The notes under the pieces are model-generated. The model saw nothing but the letters and a program-made list of their open reading frames with translations, was not told the origin of the DNA and made no database searches. This document shows positions 6,413 through 12,877 of a stretch of 14,311 nt of DNA, piece by piece (position 1 is the first letter of the stretch; every line of letters begins with the position of its first letter). The DNA is taken from positions 1-14,311 of the forward strand of contig CAJTLK010000005.1 in NCBI GenBank assembly GCA_910577415.1, read 5' to 3'. The DNA is from an uncultured Oscillospiraceae bacterium (lineage in GTDB: Bacteria; Bacillota; Clostridia; Oscillospirales; Oscillospiraceae). The translations under genes were made by a program, and so were the position numbers.

Positions 6413-6934
6413 ATGCGCAAATTTTCCACCCTGCAAATGGTCCTGGCGGCCATGGTGGCGGCGGTATACACCGTCCTCACTGTTTTTCTGCCCATCCCCC
6501 AGTATGGGGAGGTACAGTTCCGGGTCGCGGAGTGTATGACCCTGCTGCCCTTCCTCTTTCCCTGGGCCGCGCCCGGCCTCGTCGTGGGCTGCTTCCTGGC
6601 CAATCTCCTGGGTTCTCCCTTCGTGCTGGACTGGGTCTTCGGCACCCTGGCCACCGCCATTGCCTGCTTTCTGACGGCGCGGGCGCCCAACAAATGGTTG
6701 GCGGCCCTGCCCCCGGTAATTTGCAACGCCGTTATCGTGGGCGCGGAGATCGCCTGGAGCGCTACGGGAGGTTTCAATGGGGCTTTTTGGGCTGCCTTTG
6801 GCCCCATCGCCCTGTCGGTGGGGGCGGGGGAGCTGGCGGTGTGTCTTCTGCTGGGAGTGCCGTTGCTGGCTGTACTGCCTAAAGTCAAAGCTCTTCGGGG
6901 AGTGATGGCCCCCAGCCGTCTGGCCGTCCGCTGA
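6413..6934 (+). CDS. queT: QueT family ECF transporter S component (queuosine precursor uptake)
   Basis: A 173-residue, very hydrophobic protein with five to six TM segments. The N-terminal part fits QueT: a helix at about 8-28, the signature IPQYGEVQFRVAECMTLLPF (about 28-47), then a Gly/Asn-containing loop GCFLANLLGSPFVLDWVFG (59-77). QueT is the substrate-binding membrane subunit of an energy-coupling-factor transporter that imports preQ0/preQ1 or related queuosine precursors for tRNA modification. No EcfA/EcfT genes are nearby, so it should use a shared energising module encoded elsewhere. Ribosome binding site TGGAGG lies ten bases before the ATG and may be hidden by the leader pseudoknot when ligand is bound, giving feedback control of uptake. 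It is monocistronic between two terminators. Confidence 0.87.
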   Translation: MRKFSTLQMVLAAMVAAVYTVLTVFLPIPQYGEVQFRVAECMTLLPFLFPWAAPGLVVGCFLANLLGSPFVLDWVFGTLATAIACFLTARAPNKWLAALPPVICNAVIVGAEIAWSATGGFNGAFWAAFGPIALSVGAGELAVCLLLGVPLLAVLPKVKALRGVMAPSRLAVR

Positions 6935-6977
6935 GACAGCGCGTTGCGGCTGAAGCGCCCAGACCGTAAAAGAAATG

Positions 6978-7015
6978 AAAAGCGTCCGGCATCTGAATGA
7001 TGCCGGACGCTTTTT
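6978..7015. terminator. Bidirectional terminator between queT and the DUF4234 gene
   Basis: AAAAGCGTCCGGCATC (6978-6993) pairs with GATGCCGGACGCTTTT (6999-7014) around a 5-nt loop. T-runs follow on both strands, so it can stop both convergent transcripts. Confidence 0.92.
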
Positions 7016-7033
7016 ATTCTATATGGTGAAGAC

Positions 7034-8359
7034 CTAGGCGGTGAAGCCGTTATGCCGGTTATAGCCTGCGCACAGAACGTTCATGTTGCGGAGGGCTTGG
7101 TACAGGGCGATGAAGGGGCCGACGCCGCAGAGGAAAATGCCCACCAGGGTCCAAAGCAGGTAGGTGGTGCCGTTCTCCTGAATGCTTACGCCGTACCGGG
7201 GAGCATTGGCGGCCATGCGGTTGCAAAATTTGTACCACCAGATGTAATGGTAAATATTGCAGGTGACGAGATTGAGTAGGATATAGGCCAGCAGCCCGCC
7301 GGTCTTTTCGCCGTCGCCGTCACAGACCTCGTTGACGTCGTTGGCCAGGCCATACATGAAAATGTAGCTGTAAATGCCGCAGGTGACCAGGTTCAGGAGG
7401 ATATACATCAGTAGACTGCGGTTGGTCTTCTTCAGCCGGGAGTAAGAGACGGAGGCGGCAGGGGCCGGGGAAGAGACGGGGTTTTCCGCCGCTGCGGCCT
7501 TATCAGCCACGTTGCCGGCGGCCCTCTGCACCTTGCCGGAGATATCGCGCACCGAGGCGCGGACATTTTCCTTGACCTGGTCGGCGCTTTTGCCCATCAC
7601 AGGGGCGCAGCCCATCAGATACATCAGCATAAACGGGATGGCGGCAGCGGCCACATAGCCCAGGATATGGAGCAGGGAGCCGGAGAAAAAGCTGACGGTA
7701 AGGCCCAGACCGCCGTGGTAGACAAAGGCGCTCAGCAAAAAGGTGAAGGGGAGGGACAGGACAAACAAGGCCAGCCGCAGCACGGCGGCAAGAGCCACGC
7801 CGCAGAAGACCAGGTCGGCGTGTTGCTTCTCCCATTTCACCGCTGCCAGAAACAAGGCTGCCGCAGCCACAGCGGGGGCGGCCAGGCTCAACAGTTTCAA
7901 CAGCAGGGTGAGGACAAAGCTGAACAGGTAGGCCACGATGCCGAAGGGGAAGTATCCCCGGAGCACGGAGGGGAAGTAGCGAAGGAATTGGAAGAGGTAG
8001 CTCAGCAGGTCAAAGGCGCCTTTCAGGGCGAAGAAGGCGAAGATGGCGCCCAGCACGCCGCACACCACCCGCAGGATCAAGACCATGCTGTCCTGGCTGA
8101 TGGTGAGGGCCGGGGCGGGGGAAGCCGCCGGGGAAACGGGAGCTTCGTTGACAGGAGCCTCGGCGGGAGGGGCCTTGGGGGCTGGCGGGTCGTTGGCGGG
8201 AGTTGCCGTGCTCCCCGCCGCGGGAGGCTCGGAAACCACCGAAGTCTCAGAAGCGGCGGAGTCTTCGTTTACAGAGGTATCCTGGGGAGCGGCGGCGCCG
8301 CAGTTGGAGCAGAACTTAGCCCCGTTATCCAGGGGCTGGCCGCAGTTGGGACAGAACAT
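7034..8359 (-). CDS. Zinc-ribbon membrane protein with C-terminal DUF4234
   Basis: A 441-residue protein in three parts. Residues 1-21 are a zinc ribbon (CPNCG at 3-7, CSNCG at 17-21). Residues 22-88 are a Pro/Ala/Ser/Glu-rich, probably disordered linker. From about 92 there are several TM segments (roughly 92-125, 137-175, 182-216, 228-250), then a polar stretch (255-310) and a DUF4234 domain at about 312-430. That domain holds an internal repeat: LLMYILLNLVTCGIYSYIF (316-334) and LLAYILLNLVTCNIYHYIW (356-374), also visible as near-identical DNA. The function of the family is unknown; the Cys ribbon suggests a cytosolic metal- or protein-binding sensor attached to a membrane domain. The start is supported by AAAGGAG. 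It lies 31 nt downstream of the DUF2752 gene in the same operon. Confidence 0.85.
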   Translation of the reverse strand: MFCPNCGQPLDNGAKFCSNCGAAAPQDTSVNEDSAASETSVVSEPPAAGSTATPANDPPAPKAPPAEAPVNEAPVSPAASPAPALTISQDSMVLILRVVCGVLGAIFAFFALKGAFDLLSYLFQFLRYFPSVLRGYFPFGIVAYLFSFVLTLLLKLLSLAAPAVAAAALFLAAVKWEKQHADLVFCGVALAAVLRLALFVLSLPFTFLLSAFVYHGGLGLTVSFFSGSLLHILGYVAAAAIPFMLMYLMGCAPVMGKSADQVKENVRASVRDISGKVQRAAGNVADKAAAAENPVSSPAPAASVSYSRLKKTNRSLLMYILLNLVTCGIYSYIFMYGLANDVNEVCDGDGEKTGGLLAYILLNLVTCNIYHYIWWYKFCNRMAANAPRYGVSIQENGTTYLLWTLVGIFLCGVGPFIALYQALRNMNVLCAGYNRHNGFTA

Positions 8360-8390
8360 AGATCATTTCTCCTTTCTCTAAGACAACATA

Positions 8391-8798
8391 TCAAGTTTGG
8401 GCCAGGACCACGGCGCCCAGGCGAAAGAGGAGACCTTTTTTGGGGGCAAAGGCCACCACATCCGGGGCGCAGCCGGTGAACAGGCGAATGAGATAGACGA
8501 TACAGAACAGGGCGCCCAGCGCCGCCAGGGAGGAGCGAACTGTCTGCCTGGGCAGCTTACCGCGGAAGAGGTATATTGCCAGGGCCACCGGCGGCAGCCA
8601 CACCAGGGGGTGGTAGTGGAGGGCGCGGAGGGGCCTGCCCAGAAGGAGAGACAGCCAGGCCCGGGTCATGCCGCAGCCGGGACAGGAGATCCCGGTGACA
8701 AACTTGATGGGGCAGGTGACGCCCAGGAGGAACAGGACGGCGTAAAAGCCGACGATAACTGCTCCTGCACCCAGGTCCCGCTTCCACGTCGCTTTCAT
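8391..8798 (-). CDS. DUF2752 small membrane protein
   Basis: A 135-residue membrane protein with TM segments at about 11-30, 63-78 and 92-107. It carries the DUF2752 signature GISCPGCGMTRAWLSLLLG (36-54) followed by HYHPL (61-65). The conserved CPGCGMTR motif could bind metal or support redox chemistry, but no function is established. GGAGG precedes the ATG by a few bases and the promoter at 8828-8856 sits directly upstream, making it the first gene of a two-gene operon with the zinc-ribbon/DUF4234 protein. Members of this family are often found next to TM2- or DUF4234-type proteins (general knowledge, not checked here). Confidence 0.85.
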   Translation of the reverse strand: MKATWKRDLGAGAVIVGFYAVLFLLGVTCPIKFVTGISCPGCGMTRAWLSLLLGRPLRALHYHPLVWLPPVALAIYLFRGKLPRQTVRSSLAALGALFCIVYLIRLFTGCAPDVVAFAPKKGLLFRLGAVVLAQT

Positions 8799-8827
8799 GT
8801 CCCGCCTCCTCTTTCAATAACTGAAAC

Positions 8828-8856
8828 AGTATACCGTTTTCCCGCAGATACGTCAA
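8828..8856 (-). promoter_or_regulatory. Strong sigma-A-type promoter of the DUF2752-DUF4234 operon
   Basis: Minus strand: TTGACG (8851-8856), exactly 17 bp, TATACT (8828-8833). Both boxes match consensus at five of six positions. Transcription would start about 23 nt before the DUF2752 start codon. A small palindrome GGGGAAGTTCCCC (8862-8874) sits just upstream of the -35, downstream of the hxlR-type gene. Confidence 0.82.
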
Positions 8857-8880
8857 TATGTGGGGAAGTTCCCCGGCGGC

Positions 8881-9207
8881 TCATCCCTCCGTCCGGGTCT
8901 TGTATGCCTCGCCCCAGGTCTGCATGGCGTCCAGGATGGGCTTGAGGCTGAAGCCCAGCTCGGTAAGAGAGTACTCCACCCTGGGCGGCACTTCGGCATA
9001 AACCTTTCGGTTTACCAGGCCGCTGCTCTCCATCTGCCGAAGTTGGGCGGTGAGGCTCTTTTGGGACACATTGCCCACAGAATGCCGAAGTTGACCGAAC
9101 CGCTTGGTCCCGGTGAGCAGGTCCCGGAGAATGAGGACCTTCCACTTGTCGCTGATGAGGGTCAGAGTGGTCTCTACCGGGCAGGCAGGCAAAGTTTTTT
9201 GCTCCAT
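8881..9207 (-). CDS. HxlR-family winged-helix transcriptional regulator
   Basis: A 108-residue MarR/DUF24-type (HxlR) regulator with the whole winged-helix domain at about 10-95: TLTLISDKWKVLILRDLL, RFGQLRHSVGNVSQKSLTAQLRQMESSGLVNRKVYAEVPPRVEYSLTELG. A single N-terminal cysteine, C9 in LPACPVE, is at the position used for thiol sensing of quinones, aldehydes and other electrophiles in YodB, HypR and CatR. It is transcribed away from the metallo-beta-lactamase-like/macrodomain/SirTM operon with a shared 148-bp control region, so it most likely regulates that operon and itself. Start supported by GGAGAAGG upstream. Redox sensing is inferred from the family; no ligand can be named. Confidence 0.9.
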   Translation of the reverse strand: MEQKTLPACPVETTLTLISDKWKVLILRDLLTGTKRFGQLRHSVGNVSQKSLTAQLRQMESSGLVNRKVYAEVPPRVEYSLTELGFSLKPILDAMQTWGEAYKTRTEG

Positions 9208-9227
9208 AAAACCCTTCTCCCTTCATA

Positions 9228-9249
9228 ATAGTATCATTAAGGTAACTAT
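9228..9249. promoter_or_regulatory. Candidate HxlR operator (22-bp imperfect palindrome)
   Basis: ATAGTATCATT and AAGGTAACTAT are inverted repeats matching at 8 of 11 positions, giving half-sites of the form ATAGTnnC. The palindrome overlaps the predicted -10 of the leftward regulator gene and lies about 20 bp upstream of the rightward -35, which would suit autorepression and control of the divergent operon. Confidence 0.45.
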
Positions 9250-9275
9250 AGCATAATATTGTGCTTACTTTACAA
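9245..9275 (-). promoter_or_regulatory. Candidate promoter of the HxlR gene
   Basis: Minus strand TTGTAA (9270-9275) and an extended -10 TGC-TATAGT (9245-9250), 19 bp apart. The spacing is on the long side. The -35 overlaps the -35 of the divergent promoter, so the two would compete. Confidence 0.4.
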
Positions 9276-9297
9276 AAGCGACCTATGGAAATATCAT
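9269..9297 (+). promoter_or_regulatory. Promoter of the MBL-like/macrodomain/SirTM operon
   Basis: TTTACA (9269-9274), a 17-bp spacer and TATCAT (9292-9297); each box matches consensus at five of six positions. The start would be near 9304, about 50 nt before the first start codon. Confidence 0.62.
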
Positions 9298-9355
9298 ATC
9301 ATCAACGGGGCCACAACGCAAGAGCCCCTTGAAAATTCCAAGGAGGAACGGTATC

Positions 9356-10159
9356 ATGAAGAAAAACGCTTATACGACTGTCTCTATGCCCGTAGGGGAA
9401 ATGAGGGTCTATGGCAACGGAAAGATGAAGCTCCACGCCTATCACACTGGCGACCCCATCAACGACCAGGTGCTGGTGGTGGAGAAGGACGGCGTGGCCG
9501 TGGTGGTGGAATCTCCCTGCTTCTTTGATAGCTGCAAGGCGCTGAGCGACTATCTGAACGGCCTTGGGCTGAAGGTGGCGGGGGTGTTGACCGCCTACCA
9601 TATGGCGGGGGCGTCTTTTCTGCCGGAAGTGAGAAAATATGCCACCAGGAACGCCGACGAGTACGGTCACACCGGCGGCGGAAAGGGACTCATTGGTAAT
9701 TTTGCCGCCGCTTTCGGCGAGAGCTTTGACGCCTCCATCCACACCGTCACAGATTACCTTTCCGCAGGAGAAGTGAACATCGGCGGCATCGACCTGGTCA
9801 TCGTGCCCACCGGGGAGGCTTTCGATGTGGAGATCCCCGGTCTCAACGCGGTCTATACCCATATGCTGGGCCATGACTGCCACTCCATCGTGGCCGGGAC
9901 GGCCCATGCCGACGCCATTCTGGCCCAACTCAGGGAGTATGAGCGCCGGGGCTTTGACCTGATCCTTACCTCCCACTACATTCCCGAGGATCTGGACGAC
10001 GTGAGCGTCAAGATGGATTATCTGGAGCGGATGAAGGCCATTGCCGCTGAAAGCGGGGACAAGGCGGCCTTCCTGGCGGCCATGGAGAAGGAATTCCCCC
10101 AGTACAGCGGTGGAAACTATCTGGAGATGACGGCGGGAATGTTTTTCCCCCAGGGGTAA
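9356..10159 (+). CDS. Metallo-beta-lactamase-fold-like protein lacking the canonical metal motif
   Basis: A 267-residue protein that resembles the metallo-beta-lactamase fold. Residues 16-80 give the usual strand-rich start (MRVYGNG, NDQVLVVEKDGVAVVVESP, then a helix and VAGVLTA). Where active enzymes have HxHxDH, this reads YHMAGAS (81-87), so only one of the histidines remains. Other conserved-looking sites are GHTGGGKG (104-111), VPTGEAFDVEIPG (150-162), THMLGHDCHSIVAG (168-181) and TSHYIPE (205-211). Either metal binding is rearranged or this is a non-catalytic relative. AAGGAGG ten bases upstream selects this ATG over an in-frame one at 9329. It is the first gene of the operon with the macrodomain (29-nt gap) and SirTM, and faces the HxlR gene. 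A substrate, partner or sensor role in that module is inference only. Confidence 0.7.
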   Translation: MKKNAYTTVSMPVGEMRVYGNGKMKLHAYHTGDPINDQVLVVEKDGVAVVVESPCFFDSCKALSDYLNGLGLKVAGVLTAYHMAGASFLPEVRKYATRNADEYGHTGGGKGLIGNFAAAFGESFDASIHTVTDYLSAGEVNIGGIDLVIVPTGEAFDVEIPGLNAVYTHMLGHDCHSIVAGTAHADAILAQLREYERRGFDLILTSHYIPEDLDDVSVKMDYLERMKAIAAESGDKAAFLAAMEKEFPQYSGGNYLEMTAGMFFPQG

Positions 10160-10188
10160 AATCCCAAGACCCAAAGGAGGCAGACGCT

Positions 10189-11007
10189 ATGGAGCGGCGG
10201 GAGCAGATAGAATATCTCATTGGGCGGCTGTTGGAGGAAATACCGCAATTCAAAACCCAGGCAGCGGCCTTTCCATCGGAATATCCCGCCCGCAGGCGGC
10301 TGCTTCGCTCCCTGATGAATCTACGTCCCCCCCTGCCACTGGACACCGATTTTTTAAGGGTGCAAGACGAGCTGCTCGCCGCCGAGCGGGAAGAGAGGGG
10401 GGCGGTGGACGCCGACAGTTTGCCCACCGTCCCTGGCTATCCCAAACTGGCACTCTGGCAGGGAGATATCACCCGGCTGCGGGCCGACGCCATCGTCAAC
10501 GCCGCCAACTCCGCTCTGCTGGGGTGCTTTGTTCCCTGCCACGGATGTATCGACAACGCCATCCACTCGGCGGCGGGGCTTCAGCTTCGTGAGGAGTGCC
10601 GGGAGCTGATGGCCGCCCAGGGGCATGAGGAGCCAAATGGGCGGGCCAAGCTGACCGGGGGGTATAACCTTCCGGCCAAATATGTGCTCCACACCGTAGG
10701 CCCCGTTATCCGGGGGCAGGTGACCGCTCGGGACCGGGAGGAGCTGGCCTCCTGTTACCGCTCCTGCCTGGAGCTGGCGGAGGAGCACGGCTTGGAGAGT
10801 ATAGCCTTCTGCTGCATCTCCACCGGGGAATTCCACTTTCCCAATCGGGAGGCGGCCCAGATCGCGGTGGGGACCGTCACAGAGGCCCTTCAGGATATGA
10901 AAAGCGTCAAAAGGGTGATATTCAATGTTTTCCAGGACCGGGACAGAAAAATCTACGCCGACCTCCTCGGCGGCGGAGCGGCTGGGGGAGCTGCTCTCGG
11001 GCTGTGA
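10189..11007 (+). CDS. Zinc-dependent macrodomain protein, ADP-ribosyl-hydrolase partner of SirTM
   Basis: A 272-residue protein of the zinc-macrodomain group that pairs with SirTM sirtuins. An N-terminal helical extension (1-85) precedes the macrodomain (about 86-260). Visible motifs are GDIT (92-95) and NAAN (104-107) for ADP-ribose binding; the zinc loop CFVPCHGC (113-120), in which C117, H118 and C120 are the likely ligands; GCIDNAIHSAAG; LPAKYVLHTVGP (161-172); and CISTGEFHFP (209-218). Characterised relatives remove ADP-ribose placed by SirTM. AAAGGAGG is eight bases upstream. The domain normally ends at about IYADLL (255-260); here a Gly/Ala tail of 12 residues follows, encoded where the next gene already begins, an 83-nt overlap. 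Family assignment is firm; the target protein is not known. Confidence 0.92.
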   Translation: MERREQIEYLIGRLLEEIPQFKTQAAAFPSEYPARRRLLRSLMNLRPPLPLDTDFLRVQDELLAAEREERGAVDADSLPTVPGYPKLALWQGDITRLRADAIVNAANSALLGCFVPCHGCIDNAIHSAAGLQLREECRELMAAQGHEEPNGRAKLTGGYNLPAKYVLHTVGPVIRGQVTARDREELASCYRSCLELAEEHGLESIAFCCISTGEFHFPNREAAQIAVGTVTEALQDMKSVKRVIFNVFQDRDRKIYADLLGGGAAGGAALGL

Positions 11008-11791
11008 CGCCGTGGTGGTGGGGGCCGGAGCGGGGCTTTCCGTCTCCGCCGGGTTTGTCTACGATGGAGAGCGGTTTGCGCGTTACTTTGCCGACTTTGG
11101 GATTAGGTATGGCTTTCGGGATATGTACTCCGGCGGGTTTTACCCCTACGGGACATTGGAGGAGTATTGGGCCTACTGGAGCCGCTATATTTGGATCAAC
11201 CGCTATGCAGACCCTCCCAGGCCGGTCTATGGCACTCTGCGGAAGCTGCTCTCGGGCATGGACTATTTTGTCCTGACCACCAATGTGGATCACTGCTTCC
11301 AGAAAGCGGGCTTTGACAAGGGGCGGCTTTTCTATACCCAGGGGGACTATGGCCTTTGGCAATGCTCCCAGCCCTGCCACGCCGCCACCTACGACAATGA
11401 AGAGGCTGTCCGGCGGATGGTGGCCGAGCAGCGGGAAATGCGGATACCCTCTGAGCTGATCCCCCGCTGCCCCAAGTGCGGTAAGCCCATGGCCATGAAT
11501 CTGCGGTGCGACGGCGCCTTTGTGGAGGACGACGGCTGGCGCGCCGCGGCGGGGCGGTACGGGGATTTTCTCCACCGCCACGGCAGAGGCCGGGTGGTCT
11601 ATCTGGAGCTGGGGGTGGGGTACAATACCCCCGGCATCATCAAGTATCCCTTTTGGCGTATGACTGCCCAAAATCCAGACGCTGTCTATGTCTGCGTCAA
11701 CCGGGACGACTGCTCCGCGCCAAAGGAGCTGGGGGCAAGGGCGGTGTGCTTCAGCGGTGACATCAGCGAAATATTAGAAAAATTGACTTAA
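10925..11791 (+). CDS. SirTM (class M sirtuin) protein ADP-ribosyltransferase
   Basis: A 288-residue class M sirtuin that uses NAD+ to ADP-ribosylate a protein rather than deacylate. Motifs: GAGAGLSVSAGF (33-44) for NAD+ binding; the class block YGFRDMYSGGFYP (62-74) and EEYWAYWSRYIWINRY (79-94); TTNVDHCFQKAGFDK (118-132) with the essential N120; YTQGDYGLW (137-145), where Q139 replaces the catalytic His of deacylase sirtuins; zinc cysteines C147/C151 and C182/C185; LELGVGYNTPGIIKYPFW (227-244). The best start is the ATG at 10925, with AAGGGTG seven bases upstream; the family-conserved part begins at about residue 17, so the first residues are probably a by-product of overlap with the macrodomain gene. 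The frame is +1 relative to it, implying translational coupling. The operon ends in a strong terminator. Confidence 0.93.
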   Translation: MFSRTGTEKSTPTSSAAERLGELLSGCDAVVVGAGAGLSVSAGFVYDGERFARYFADFGIRYGFRDMYSGGFYPYGTLEEYWAYWSRYIWINRYADPPRPVYGTLRKLLSGMDYFVLTTNVDHCFQKAGFDKGRLFYTQGDYGLWQCSQPCHAATYDNEEAVRRMVAEQREMRIPSELIPRCPKCGKPMAMNLRCDGAFVEDDGWRAAAGRYGDFLHRHGRGRVVYLELGVGYNTPGIIKYPFWRMTAQNPDAVYVCVNRDDCSAPKELGARAVCFSGDISEILEKLT

Positions 11792-11800
11792 GGAAGATGA

Positions 11801-11839
11801 AGAACAAGCCCCGGGCCACCGTCTGGGGCTTGTTCTTTT
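11801..11839 (+). terminator. Terminator of the SirTM operon
   Basis: AGAACAAGCCCC (11801-11812) pairs perfectly with GGGGCTTGTTCT (11825-11836), extendable by two pairs including one G-T; the right arm runs into TTTT. It begins 9 nt after the sirtuin stop. Confidence 0.88.
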
Positions 11840-11857
11840 GCCGAAATGTGGTATACT
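11830..11857 (+). promoter_or_regulatory. Promoter of galU
   Basis: Extended -10 TGG-TATACT (11849-11857) with a weak -35 TTGTTC (11830-11835) 16 bp upstream. The -35 lies in the right arm of the preceding terminator. The leader from about 11864 to 11940 shows no strong hairpin or known riboswitch. Confidence 0.5.
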
Positions 11858-11940
11858 AATTAAAAATGAACTCTATAGAAATGCTCCCTGCGGTCACGTT
11901 TTCGCTACCCGCGGCGGTGCAGTAAAAAGGAGGTCCTTCC

Positions 11941-12810
11941 ATGAAAGTACGTAAGGCAGTCATCCCCGCCGCGGGGCTGGGGACCCGGATGCTTCCCGCC
12001 ACCAAGACCGTGCCCAAGGAAATGCTTCCTATGGTGGACAAGCCCGTCATCCAGTATATCATTGAGGAGGCGGTAGCGGCAGGCATTGAGGATATCCTCA
12101 TTGTCACCAACCGGGCCAAGTCGGCCATGGACGACTACTTTGACTATTACCCCGAGCTGGAGACCCGGCTGGTCCAGGCGGGGAAGGACCATGAGCTTAC
12201 CGAGGTTCGCCGGGCCGCCGATCTGGCCAATATCTTCTATGTCCGCCAGAAGGAGACCAAGGGCCTGGGACACGCCATTTGGCGGGCCAAGCGTTTTGTG
12301 GGGGACGAGCCCTTCGCCGTGCTGCTGGGAGACGACGTGATGCGCTCCAAGGAGCCAGTGGTGGGCCAGCTCATTCAGGCCGCCGAGAAGTATGACGCCT
12401 CCGCCGTGGGGGTCCAACAGGTGAGCCTGGAGGCCATCTCCAAGTATTGCTCGCTGAAGGTGGAGCCGCTGGAGGACCGGGTCTTCCTGGCTACCGACAT
12501 GGTGGAGAAGCCCCGGCCCGAGCAGGTCTTCTCCAACTACGCCATTTTGGGCCGGTACGTCCTGAAGAGCGGCATCTTTGACATCCTGGAGCACCTGGAG
12601 CCGGGCTTTGGCGGAGAGATCCAGCTCACCGACGGTCTTCGGCGGCTGTGCCAGAAGGAGAAGATGGTGGCGGTGGACTTTGAGGGCCGCCGTTATGACA
12701 CCGGCAATCTGCGAGGGTTCATGGAGGCGTCCATCGACTTTGCGCTGGACCACCCGGAGACCGGGACCTGGCTGCGGCAGTTTATCAAGGATAAGGCCGG
12801 ACAGCTTTGA
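11941..12810 (+). CDS. galU: UTP--glucose-1-phosphate uridylyltransferase
   Basis: A 289-residue cytoplasmic enzyme of normal family length making UDP-glucose from UTP and glucose-1-phosphate, for exopolysaccharide, glycolipid and galactose metabolism. The nucleotide-binding start VIPAAGLGTRMLPATKTVPKE (7-27) is complete with the catalytic GxGTR and Lys-bearing PKEM. Further hallmarks are LLGDDV (128-133) for metal/sugar binding, VEKP (188-191), GFGGEIQLTDGL (222-233) and GRRYDTGN (249-256). AGGAGGT lies just upstream of the ATG. It has its own promoter after the SirTM terminator and is followed by a hairpin, so it may be mostly monocistronic. Nothing unusual in the protein. Confidence 0.95.
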   Translation: MKVRKAVIPAAGLGTRMLPATKTVPKEMLPMVDKPVIQYIIEEAVAAGIEDILIVTNRAKSAMDDYFDYYPELETRLVQAGKDHELTEVRRAADLANIFYVRQKETKGLGHAIWRAKRFVGDEPFAVLLGDDVMRSKEPVVGQLIQAAEKYDASAVGVQQVSLEAISKYCSLKVEPLEDRVFLATDMVEKPRPEQVFSNYAILGRYVLKSGIFDILEHLEPGFGGEIQLTDGLRRLCQKEKMVAVDFEGRRYDTGNLRGFMEASIDFALDHPETGTWLRQFIKDKAGQL

Positions 12811-12822
12811 GAGAAACAGGGG

Positions 12823-12850
12823 AGAGCCCCGCCGCAGGCGGGGCTCTTCT
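12823..12850 (+). terminator. Hairpin between galU and the DUF401 gene, weak terminator
   Basis: AGAGCCCCGCC (12823-12833) and GGCGGGGCTCT (12837-12847) form a perfect 11-bp GC-rich stem with a 3-nt loop. The following TCTATCTCTT is only partly T-rich, so termination may be incomplete and allow read-through into the next gene, for which I see no separate promoter. Confidence 0.6.
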
Positions 12851-12877
12851 ATCTCTTCATATTAAGGGGGAGCGCGA

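Noticed and set aside
7255..7410. Repeated DNA around CAGGTGACnAG in the DUF4234 gene
   Set aside because: It reflects the duplicated protein motif LLxYILLNLVTCxIY within the domain, not a separate DNA element.
8862..8874. GGGGAAGTTCCCC as terminator of the HxlR gene
   Set aside because: The stem would be only four pairs with no T-run on the minus strand; at most a protein-binding palindrome.
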